DNA of 42,174 nucleotides from Gnetum montanum. Lineage: Eukaryota; Streptophyta; Gnetopsida; Gnetales; Gnetaceae. The notes under the pieces were generated by a model, which did no database searches, was not told the origin of the DNA, and saw only the letters and a list, made by a program, of their open reading frames with translations. Below, piece by piece: positions 11,849 to 23,100 of the stretch (position 1 is the stretch's first letter; every line of letters begins with the position of its first letter). The DNA lies in the NCBI GenBank assembly GCA_015680685.1, contig MNCI01025116.1:867907-910080 (forward strand). The letters run 5' to 3'. The position numbers were made by a program, and so were the translations under genes.

Positions 11849-13621
11849 GCCCACATGCTTGGGATGCAAGCCCCACATGTTGTGGCAGCTTGTGGGGTAA
11901 TGTATGAAGCTTCATCAACTATATGGCTTGATTCTTACACTTTAACCTTGGCTTATGATGGTCCATAGAGTTCCAAATCTCTCCAAAAGTCTAAATGCTA
12001 CCATAGGATCTTTTAGAGACTATGAAATAAGCCAAATTTACCACCAAAAAATCTTCTAATTGTCCCATACGTTGGACACATAATTTTCATACATTTCCTA
12101 GCATGTGAACTTTACCAAGCTCTTAAATGACCTCAAACAACCTCCAAAACTGACAATTCCAACCTTAAACCATAGCTGAAAGCATTGGTGGTCCTAGAGC
12201 TCTGAAAAGATAGGTCAAAATTGATCAATCCTTAGCCCACTCTCAAAACAAAAAGCCCAAATCCCATATGCTAACCATCATATGTGGAGTGTGTGGGAGG
12301 CTTTTAACTAGTTTTCTTGCCTCAAAATGACTTAAAAATCAACTCGTGTGAGCTCAAAGGCCCAAGGCATAAGATGACCCAAAACTTTGTACCAATTTTC
12401 AGCCTTTAAAAGATGAATTTAAGCCTTAAATATTAGGGCCATGAAGCTCATACGTTGGCCAACGTATGAGGAGCATGTTAGCCATGAACAAAATTCTTCT
12501 TTGCCTTTCCATGGTGCCAAAGAAAGCTATTTTTAGCACAAAGCCCTAGACACTGACCTAGAGACCCAAAGGAGAAAAAATGGTCAAATGAATAATATAA
12601 ACTAAGATCTTAACTCTATATGCTGGCAAGCAGGGTAGGTGTCATACACTAGCCAATGTATGGACCATAAAATAACCTTTTTTTAGTCCAAAATATCCTC
12701 AAAAACACCCTACAAACTACCAAACCCTAGGCATAGGCATTTTTGACCTTGAAACCCATCAAAATTGAGTCAAATGAGCCCAAAATCAACCAGTATCTAT
12801 TCCACACATTGGGCACATAGACCCCATATGCTAGCCAGCACATGGAATGATGTGTGGGAATTTTTGACAGGCTTATGGCATTCAAAATGGCTTAAAATTT
12901 AACTAGTAAAGCTTGGGAACCCTAAATGGAAGGTCCTACTATGATTTGAGCCTATTTTAGGCAAGAAAAGATGAATTTTGAACCTCATACATTAGGCCTT
13001 CATGCTCCATATGCTAGCCAATGTATGGGCTAGCATATGAGCTTCAAAACAATCCTTGTTTAACTTCTTTTAGCCTTAGAATAGCCATTTTTGATACCGA
13101 AACCTATGTGCTACATTAAAAGCATGGTACAACAAAAAATCCAACCCTAGGAACTCCATAAAATCAAAAATTAATCTCCCATATGCTAGGGCCATAGCCC
13201 CACATGCTACTCAACATGTGGACTAGTCTGTAGGTCCCTTGCAAGTCTTTTACTAGCTCAAACCAACTTCAACATCAAGTCATCTTACCCCTCAAGCCAC
13301 TGCGCTAAGGTCAAAAGCCTACAATAGCCTAAAGTAAGTTAAAAGGACCCCTCCAAACCAATTCTTCTACTCTATATGCTAGCAACATAAGTGCCACACA
13401 TTGGCCAACATATGGACCAATGGATTGGACATGAACAGGTTTTTCCCTAGTACAAAATGACTTCAAAATTATCATATAAGTTGCCTAAACCCTTAAATAG
13501 AGTTTGGAAGCTACCATGAGAGCCTGAGAATGCTAGAAACTAAGTCAAAACCACTTGGAAACTACATGGTTCAATTCAATATGCTAGGATACCAGTCCCA
13601 TACGTTGGCCAATGTATGGGC
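11849..13621 (+). repeat. Degenerate ~190-bp tandem array, about ten units, with palindromic core
   Basis: Each unit carries a pair of words of the type CATATGCTAG and CATACGTTGGCCAA(C/T)GTATGG. Anchors fall near 11849, 12062, 12262, 12447, 12614, 12799, 12985, 13178, 13371 and 13577; spacing is about 185-213 bp, with one short step of 167. Text between anchors also repeats ('aaaatgacttaaaa', 'accaaaccctag', 'gcctaaa'). A single unit-like motif lies inside each LTR (4837-4877 and 16170-16215). Tandem repeats between the coding part and the 3' LTR are a known property of Tat/Ogre elements and a source of satellites. Confidence 0.8.
12447..12470 (+). repeat. Perfect 24-bp palindrome in tandem array
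   Basis: Arm CTCATACGTTGG is followed directly by its exact reverse complement, with no loop. Other units of the array keep imperfect versions. Confidence 0.9.
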
Positions 13622-13719
13622 TCAACATGTGAAGGTTTTGTAGCCAAAAACTCAACCCAAACATGCTACTTCTCAATCCAATACACTTCAACAAGCCCCA
13701 CACTGACCCTGTGCAGCTT

Positions 13720-16700
13720 GGAGGTGATTAAACTAAGTCAAATAAGCCCCAAACATAACAAGCATCCTTCACACATTAGGAATTTGGGTTTCACACACTA
13801 GGATGGTAGTCCAAATTGCTCACACATTAAGGAAACAGTTTCCACACACTAAGGATTCAAGACTATAGCATTTTTGAATGTTTAACCAACAAGAAGCCAA
13901 CTTTCAAGTAGTTTACAATCAATTTACATAAGTTTTGACCTATTTTAATTATTTTTATTGTACTTTTACTTATTTTAACAAATTGTAGCCTATTTTTTCT
14001 AAATTTTTGCTTACTTTGATCATTTATGATCTTTTCTTACCAAATTTTTCTTTATTTTGCCCAGGAAATCAACTAAAAAACAAATATTTCTACATAGACC
14101 ATATTCAACCACCTTTGACCTTGTTTGACCTCATTTTTGTCATCATTTGGCATCCTCTAACATCATTTAATGTCATTTTGCAGCACTTTGGATCTCCTCC
14201 TATTTTATTCCATCCTACTTTGCCTTATTTGACCTTATTTTACAATGTTCTAGGCTTATTTTTTCTTACCTTGCTTTATCATTACAATGTTTTGTAGTAT
14301 TTCAACATTGTTTAACAATTTTATCATGTAGATGCCACTTAATGTGCTTATGTTAACATGCAAGATTGAGCTAGGAGGATATGGAAGCAAATTCAACTAG
14401 CCTTAAAGCCTAAATAGACCTCCTCTTGTAATGTTATTAGACCAAGTTAACCTTGAATATCTAAACCTTGAGTCTTGAAGCCATTCTACTATATAGCCTT
14501 AATATCCTAAAGTAGTCAAATTATGATTGACCTTGAAGCCATAAACATCACGAAGTGTTCCTTAGTCGAATTCCCCATTATGAACTACAATAGTGAGGAG
14601 AAAACACTAAAAACCAAGTTCCTCACTAGAATTTCGATTTGCCCAAGACATCATTAAATTCTTGCATGGCAACATGAAAGCCTTTGCATGACCTTGATTA
14701 CATCTAAACATTCATATGTTTACTATGGTTTACCTTTTGTTCATAGGTTTGGATGGATGACCAATGTTGACAACTATTATGACCTATAACAAGCAAGCCT
14801 GCATGACCTCATAACTCTTCTTGGCATTACAAAGATGTTGCAAACTTTGTATAACTCTATGGAACAAAATATAGACTTCACCTATATCTACTAGTTGTAA
14901 CCTAATGATGGTCTATACCTACTAATTGTATCATATAGCCTTAGGTAATTTGTTGTAAGCACATGTATTCTTTGTCTTGTTTGGTTGTACTCTTGGAGTT
15001 GTGCTTGCAAGATGAAGCCTAAAGTCATCACAAAGATGCAATTCATCATGGTAGTAGGTTACCATGTGATCTTGATGCATTAGGTTTAGTCAGCTTGTCT
15101 CACTATACCAAGAGTGCTTACCTCACATCAACGATGTTATCCCTCTTGAGTCATAATCCCATAGCCAAATTATAGCCTTCTTTATCCTAATAACAATGAT
15201 GACTTGTGTTCAGCATTCATGCATTGTGGTCATGTGACATCTCTTTTGATATTCTCCACCATCAAGTTCATTAAATATACCACATCTTATTCAACAAGAA
15301 AGAAGAAAAAGATTTTACCTTGGCAATGAAACCTAATGACGGTTTCACCTCTTAAAATAAAAAAAGGGGGGAGAATTGCCAAGAAGGCTAAGAGGCTAAT
15401 AAAGCCTAAAAGTCAAATCAAACAGCTCCAAACAAACAAAGGGAGGATCGTAATGGCCAAAGAAGCCTTGGAGTGGACTGTTGGTCCTTTTAAGACATTA
15501 CCATGTAACCAATACTTCAAAGCACAAAGCATGAAGACTACATTGTTCAACAAGTTTATCACCACCATACCATGATTGTGATGTCAATATTTGAAATTCT
15601 TTATTAACCCATGTGACCATTTTCCAATAACCAAATATAGCCTTCATCTTAGCTCAAACCTATAACATTCAATCATGACCTTATCTCACCATCACAAGCA
15701 CTTCTGGACATTGTTCAAGAACCACAAAATCGAGCATCAAGAAGGAGCATTGGTGGTGATGAACCTATGGTGGTGTTTCTCATTCTTTGTTGATGTCTCC
15801 CAAGTTAATCCTCAAAACATCAACAAAGAGGGGCCAATGAAACACCCCAAAGAAAATTCATATTATAGCTTATAGCCGAAATTCTTTGTAATTTGGTGGA
15901 AAAATAAAGGCAAATAAAATTGCCTTATTTTCCCAAAAATTTAACATTATGATCCTATGTTACTAGAATGTAAGGTGGTGTTTTAATGTAAAATATAATA
16001 TTTGTAGCTCACACATTGTAGATCTCATACATCCCAGCTTGTGAAGGCTAAGTAAAATGCCTCATAGGTTGTAAATGCCTTATCTTCTAGCTTGCGAAAG
16101 CTATAAATTTCTCATATCCAGCTTTTTGAGGGTTGAAAGTGCTTTGAAGGCCACAAAATTTGGTATTTTTCAACCCACGGGCTAAGCATTATAGTCCCAC
16201 ATGCTAGGCAACCTACAAAAGCAACATACAAGATTTGGGTTTTAATCGCATATGCTATGTATTCCAGTCTCATACACTAGGTAGCTTAAAGAAGAGTGTA
16301 TAAAAAGAAAAAATTAGCTAAATTTTCTCATACAGTGTCAAAATATTCCCTAAACACACCAAAATTCACTAGAAATCTATCAATAATCACGGAAAAAGTT
16401 ATTAACCACAAATTAGGACCCATTGATCTATTAAAATGAGGATTTGCTTCATCAAAAGGACTTTTGGATCATTTTGCATTCGGTTGAATTGGAGAATTTT
16501 AGAGTAGTGCAGATTTCCAAAGTCCACAACCTTTTTTCCTGAAGTGTAGATCACAATAACAAAGAAAATAGTGGCAAGTTCAAAGGGCAAACTATATGGG
16601 ATTCTCGTGGACAAATCCGACTACAAAACACATCCTACTAACTATATTGGGTTCCAAGCATTCTCCCTTGAGCTTTTGGGCATTAAAATTTCAAAAACGT

Positions 16701-16972
16701 ATATTCTCTAAACTTTGTTTCTATAAATTTTTCATCATTCTAATGCAAGTTTGCATTTTTATTTGTTCACCACATTTTATTTTACATTTCTCTACACTTA
16801 AATCATATGCTTGTAATTTTTATTTCACACATCAATAATAGACCTTTAAGTTCCTGGGTGATCAACAAGACTATCCAAGCCGCTTTAGATTCTTCTTTGT
16901 GAGGCTAGTGGATTTGAGGTCAAAACTATTCCATGCTGAAATCTTTTAAGTTCTAACATCGAATTTTTTAGG
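13720..16972 (+). repeat. 3' LTR of Tat-like element
   Basis: Direct repeat of 2425-5583. Its second half also matches the fragment at 1227-2424. Homology to the 5' LTR ends after AATTTTTT near 16972, where element 4 sequence begins. I could not identify a matching short target duplication at the two outer ends. ORFs inside (for example 14007-14297 and 15336-15575) are not kept in the 5' LTR and are rejected. Confidence 0.72.
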
Positions 16973-16984
16973 CACTACAATTAA

Positions 16985-18213
16985 CGCCCAACTAAAGGTA
17001 GCTACCACAGAGAATGAACAGTTGGTTGCCAAGGTTGTGAAGCTGTAGACCCATCTCTTTGACCCCGCCATTCTCAACCTAAAACTCACAAGGAATGAAG
17101 CTTTCTAACAACTTTAGTACAAAATAAGGTTGAGAATGCAAAGGAGGTGATGGTCTTTGATGCATCCTTGTTGAAGGTCATGGCATTTAACATTGTCAAA
17201 GACTTGTCACAAGTCCACAAAGAGAGCTTGGTCCTCACCAAGGATCTTCATCACCTATAAAATATTGAACAACAAAAGGACTAGATGGTTGAATTTGTTT
17301 GACAATAGCAAGAGCATCTAGCCAAGGTGAATCTTGAGTTAAGAAGGTTGGCAGCAGAGAATAGAAATCTCTCTATGAAGGAAGTCCAAGTACTTCATTA
17401 GAAAACGACCATTGAGGTAGCCGCCTGGAAGAATGAGGTCCTGAAATTCGAGCAATGCAAAAATCATTATAGGGACCACGTCGGGCTCCTCAAAGATGTG
17501 AATAAAAAAGAAATCATATTGGCCAAGATGAATATGAATGAGATCCTCTGGCAACTTCAACAAAGAGGCAACATGTGGCAACCTATCTTTAATGACTTAA
17601 ATGTATACATCAAGGCAAAAATCTACCTAAAGGAATTGCAAATTAAGGAGATGATGGAGTACATGGAGCTTGCTAACCTTTGTTATGCAAACTTGGCAAT
17701 GGTGATAGTAGGGAGATCAAGAATCGAATTGGAGAAGTAGGTGGCCAGTTCCTACCCTTGTACGAGGTGGAATTTAAGCATCACAAAGAGACCAAGTAGT
17801 AGTTGGAGATAGCCAATGCCAAGCTTGAAGTTCTCAAGAGCAAATTCACTAACCAACGATTTGTTGTTGAGAACCTTGCCAAAAAGATGAACAATTGCTA
17901 TGAGTTGCAAAACTTAGTGAAGATGTTTGATAATGAACACAAACAATTCGTAGCATAATTTGTCAATGCTAAGGAGTTGTTCCTTGCAATGTTGTGCCTG
18001 TGGGATATCCTTGCACCAAGTCATATCAGTGAAGCCACGTGAACTCCATACAACCTACTAAGCAAGGAAGAGAAGACAAAAGTGCTACTAGATGCTTTCA
18101 GACTTCCTCCAATAGCATTAGGCCAGCCTCAACCACCTCCACCAACACAAGTGTTAAAACTTGACGAAGGACCTTCAACGTCACAAAAGCCTCCACCTCT
18201 AGGCACTATTTGA
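16985..18213 (+). pseudogene. Element 4: coiled-coil 3' ORF remnant
   Basis: About 410 codons with several stops and at least one frame change, but strongly coding in style. It has long charged helical stretches such as NAQLKVATTENEQLVAKVVK, NEVLKFEQCKNHYRDHVGLL and LEIANAKLEVLKSK, with heptad-like Leu/Val/Met spacing that suggests a coiled coil. It ends in PPPPTQVLKLDEGPSTSQ then KPPPLGTI and TGA at 18211-18213. The last residues match the element 2 3' ORF (EEPPPLGTP) and resemble that of element 1, and it stands in the same place before an LTR. I therefore read it as a longer, coiled-coil version of the same 3' ORF. The 5' half of element 4 is missing and the junction abuts the Tat-like LTR. 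Function unknown. Confidence 0.6.
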
Positions 18214-18438
18214 CAATTTTCTTTGTCTTCAACAACTCAAGCATACCTACTTGAATTTTGTAAAAGTGTCTAATTTTGTTGTCATGGATATCAATTTTGT
18301 AATCCTCTACAATCTAGCACTCAAAGTTTGTTTGTTTTTTTTTTAAGTTAATAAATTCTATACTTCCCCAAATTTTGTAAAAAGCTTGACCCTATTTTTG
18401 TTCACTCAAGGACGAGTTTTCAATTAATCATGGAGTTA

Positions 18439-19204
18439 TGATGAAGTGTCATGTATACAGGTTGCGTCAACAAACATGTGTCAATGTAACCCCATCAACA
18501 TATCTTTGTCAACGCAAATGCATTGACACTAATGTAGGTAAAGCCTATATAAATGCATACACCAACCCCATTTATGGCACTTTAAGTCCATAGCGTAGCA
18601 AAGCTTTTACAATTTGATTCCTCTAGAGTTAGAATATTTACCTTCGAATCTTTATTCAAGAGATTGTACAAATCTTTATTCAAATATCAAGTAATAAAGA
18701 CGAGATTTCTAACATTCATTGTAGCACTTGAATTAGTTTAACCTCTCTTATTTACCCTCTACTTTCAATGCACTTTGCTTTCAATCTTAACTAATTCATG
18801 CACTTAATCATGAACACATAAGTACAACCACTTTAATCATAACATGCTACACTTGGTAATCCCAATAGTACGAAAACTGAAAAAACCTACTCATGTTAAG
18901 ATATTTAGTCATTAGAATAGCTAATTAGTTGAATAGTTAGTTATTAAGCCTTCATTTACTTATCTAGCTATTAAGAGAAAATATATAAAAAAATACCATC
19001 AAAAATAAATATCATAAGCCTTAACTCGCATTTAACCATATGCATAGATAGCACAAATGTGAATTAGAAAGACAATGATTACATGATTCCTTAATTCACA
19101 ATCTAAAACTATGAGCAAACTTAGGAACTAAGTCTACAAAATTTGATAAAATCAATGCACACCTGTGATTCGTATGGTTGAACATAAAGTATACTCGCTA
19201 CTTA
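18439..19204 (+). mobile_element. 3' LTR of Athila-like element 4, decayed
   Basis: Begins TGATGAAGTGTCATG like the element 1 LTR, preceded by a worn 'gagtta' where relatives have GTGGGGGTA. TATA box TATATAAAT at 18545-18553. R/U5 landmarks are worn but in order: CTTTATTCAA, AGTAATAAAGACGAGAT, CTTGGTAATCCCAATAGTA, TTCGTATGGTTGAA, and an end CTCGCTACTTA matching CTCGCCACTCA. It is shorter than relatives (about 766 bp against 860-990) and has lost most CpG sites. Confidence 0.75.
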
Positions 19205-20148
19205 TTAATCAATAAGGTATTTTTACAATTAAGTTGTCTAATTTGACAAACAACTTATGCCATACTTAGGCCATCTAGTTTACAATTGAACAATTCAATC
19301 TACATCAAATTTCAAGATCATACAATGAATGAAAACTTATCAAGTTAGAAAGATTCTTGATACCAATTCAATTTTGGTCCATTTTCAAAGTTGTGAATAA
19401 ATGCAACTTGGGAATTTCAAATAGCAACACCATGAAGATTAGTGGCTAGCATAAACACCAATGCTCATCTTGAATTATCTAACATTACATGAACAACATC
19501 ATAGCCATGAAAATCAATGTCATAATCTAACAAAACTACGAAAATCAATATCATTATAACAAAACCCAATAAAGTATTTTAATATTTAATAGATTAATTC
19601 AATTTTAACATTTTTTAATATTATAATTATGTATCTTAAAAGCCTATTTTGTGCAAAATGGTTGTACACCTTAATACAGCCAACCCATTTTATTGGGCCA
19701 AGGGAAAGGGAAAGATATGATGATGGTTGTATACCTTAATAGCAAACTATAATGATCAAACCACGTGTCTTGGAAAACAAATCACACACCTCATTTTACG
19801 CACCTTAACTAATAAGTTATGAATAAATTCTTTAAAATGACTTGTTTCTTTTCTTAAAAAAACATAAAAAGAAAAGAGGATGATTGTTTATTATATCTTG
19901 AGACATCACTGTTCAGTATCCTCATTCAAAACCAATAGCATACACGTCAGTTTTTCAAACTGGACATTTCCAAAATAAGAAGCACTGTAAGCATACATTT
20001 TCAGATATCCCATCGTGTTAAAAGTTTGTTCACTGGTATATTATATTTGCAAGAAGGTCATGACAAATACCTCCCCATCACTCAAATAAATTACGTGTGC
20101 GCCACAAAAATTTTGGTGAACCAATTTCAATAAAAATAACGAACAATC
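19205..20148 (+). other. A/T-rich region between element 4 and TIM10 stop codon
   Basis: No gene. The right part should hold the 3' UTR of the minus-strand TIM10 gene. A short direct repeat (GGTTGTACACCTTAATA and GGTTGTATACCTTAATA) lies near 19658 and 19724. I could not fix a poly(A) site. Confidence 0.45.
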
Positions 20149-23100
20149 TCAAGAGGATCCGGAGCCAAGCAACTGTCCAACCATATTAGTAATCTGCAAG
20201 CAATTAATTAAAAATGTGTCGTCAGCGATCACCAACAAAATAAATAGAAGTAAATAGCGCCACTTTGACTGTGTGCTGTATATATTACTATGAAACACCC
20301 ATTTAGTGGAAAATGAAGCATTATAAAAAGAAACTGTTATGTTAAAATGGAATTAAAAATTACGACTCATTTTAACCTATATTACATGTTAATGCTTCCA
20401 AAGAACACTGAATCAATAATTCATAACTTATGAAATTATGATAATCTCAAACACCAATTATAATTTGAGTTGCAGAGTCGTATAGAGCATAAAACTGGCA
20501 TTCCAAAAGCATTAAATGTAGAAACTAGACATAATTGATTCTATATGTTGAATTGACATCAGACAAAACAGTCAGAAGATACATAATAAATTGCAGAAAA
20601 AAATACAGTTTTAGCTTTGAATCAACAAGAATGTTAAAAGAACTTAGAGAGCTAGCTCCAACAACATGCAATAACGCTATGATAATAGGATAATGAATAT
20701 TTAATTCCAGCATGCACGAATACAGATTTTCAAGATTTATTAAATGAAGAATTTCCAAAAGAAAACATTGCACAAAAAGAACCAAATTTTAGTTTCATTA
20801 ATGAACTTTCATTTTTGAGGGAAGACAGCTTTATGTAAACTGAAAAATGGAAAAGCTGTTCACCTAGATAACATTCCTATACAAGCTTTGAAAGCATTGG
20901 GACATGCAGAAGTTATGCTCACACAATTATTTAACAAAATTTAAAAGGATGAAGAAATGGATAAAAATTGGAGAAAAAACATTGTTGTTCCAATTTACAA
21001 GAATAAAGAAGATGTGCAAAATTGTGTAAACTAAAAATCAAGCTAATGAGCAATACAAGACAGTCATAGAACAGCATCTCAAACTTAAATCAATTTAAAC
21101 TTATGCAAAGGAGATCTACTATAAAGGCTATTTTGTTGATACAATATTTAATGGAGAAATTCATTCAGCAGAGACAATCTACATATGATCTTCCTTCACT
21201 TCAAAAAAAGCATTTAATAGAATGCTTAGAGATATTATTTGATATGCCCTGCAAAGGTAAAACATACCTGATAAATATATTAAAGTAATTCAAGATATGT
21301 ATGAATGAGCTTCTACTAAAATTAGAACAGCTTTTGGAATCACATCAAATTTCCAGTCACAACAGGTCTACATCAAAAGTCTACACTTATCAATACTTAT
21401 TTACTATTGTTATCAATGAATTAACACAAGAAATACACGATGAAATCTCTTGGTATATGCTATATGCAAATGATATTGTTTTGGTGAACACAACTCACTA
21501 AAATATTGCTTCTAAAATGGAAAAGTAGAAACATGCTCTATAATCCAAAGCCTTAGAAATCAATAAAATTAAGACAGAAAATATATGAAATGCAATTTCA
21601 ATAACAGCATAAACAGTGGTTTGGTAGAAGTGACAATTCAAGGCTAAAAAGTCCCTCACTGCAGACAATTCTGTTACCTAGGATAAATGTTCCAATCAAA
21701 TGATAACATTGATAAGGATATAAGAAATAAGATTGAGGCATCATGGTCAAAATGAAGATAGGCTAATGGTATTCTATGAAATAAAAAAATTCCAATAAAA
21801 CTAGAGGGACAATTTTATAGGTCAGTCATCAGATCTGCTATCTTATATGGTGCTGAATGTTGCTTAGTACAAAAGAGACATGGACAACAAATCAATGTGA
21901 CAAAAATACAAAGGCTTGGATAGATGTTGAATGTTACAATAAAAGATAAACTGCACAATCCAAACATTAGAAGAAGACTTGAAGTTGCTTCTATTTCAGA
22001 TAAGCTACAAGAATGGGTTTTAGATGGTTTAAGCATATACCAAGAAGATCATATATTAAGCCTATTGAAAATGGTTGCTACCTCACTGTTCCAGAAAAGC
22101 CACTGAAAGGAAGACCAAAAAAAACATGGGGAAAAACAATTAAAGATGAATTGAACAAATTGCAAATAGACAAAGATCTAGCTCTTCATAGAAGCAAATG
22201 GCAAAAGAGAACTTATGTAGCCGACATGAACATAAAGCAGATTAAGAAACAACTAAGAATACATAAAAACAGATATATCAATCAGAAACAAGTTATTGGT
22301 TTCTCTTCACTTAAACAGCCCTTATGCTAGTTCATGGAAATTGGAAAACAGTGCTTTAAGTCTCTGAAAATTGATGTTTGGAACACTAGACAGGATTTCC
22401 ACCCCAGCCTATTGGCTGGGCATTCAATGATAATACTTCAGGGAAGATCAGCTCCATGTTCATTGATATCTGAAAATAATTAGTAAATGAGATACAACTT
22501 GAGGACAATATATGTTTGACTGTTTGCCCATCTGCCAATATATTGAGCTTCACCCAATCATTTACTAGGTCCGAACCCATTGAATTTTAAAGCCTGAATC
22601 ATTGGATCAACCAAAAGGATTCTCAAGAAGCAACTGTCTCCAAATAAGTTTTTCTATTTTTGGAATCTCATTTTAAACAACAAAAAAACCAAGGTCTCAA
22701 TGGATAAATTGGGTGCAGCTTGTAGACATTTCACGTATGCAAAAAATTTACACCAAGTCAACCCAAACCAATCTTAGTGTTCAGAAACTAGAGCATAGAC
22801 AGCAAATACAGATGCAGTGCTTTTTCTTAGCATTCCATCATTGCAGAAATATCTTACAATGAGCTACAAATTTTCATCATTCTCATCCCTACCTAAAATT
22901 ATTTCATTATGAGGCCACATGCATGTTGTCGTATAATCTTATAACAGAGAAATTTTTATAAAAATTTCTAAGAGCATGATTCTTCTCTCCATTTTTAAAA
23001 CTTTAAGTTAGGGTTGGTTAGAAAAATTAGAGCACAGAAAACTAAATTCCTTTCAGTTTGATTAGGAATCAGGATATTCGAATGTGAAGATCGAATATTG

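Larger units (their letters stand above)
2425..16972 (+). mobile_element. Decayed Tat/Ogre-like Ty3 retrotransposon, gag-protease only
   Basis: Two direct repeats of about 3.2 kb (2425-5583 and 13720-16972; ends ±30 bp) bound an internal region of 8.1 kb. In order it holds a repeat-rich leader, a nested LINE, a gag-protease pseudogene (7879-11063) and a long non-coding part that becomes a ~190-bp tandem array before the 3' LTR. No reverse transcriptase, RNase H or integrase similarity is readable between 11063 and 13720 in any frame. The LTRs differ at roughly 15% of positions in a stretch compared by eye, so the insertion is old. Long LTRs, gag-protease wording and 3' tandem repeats match the Tat lineage. 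Confidence 0.78.

Noticed and set aside
22386-22580. 64-codon minus-strand ORF in TIM10 intron 4
   Set aside because: No family match; only a short internal part has exon-like borders, treated separately as a weak cassette-exon candidate.
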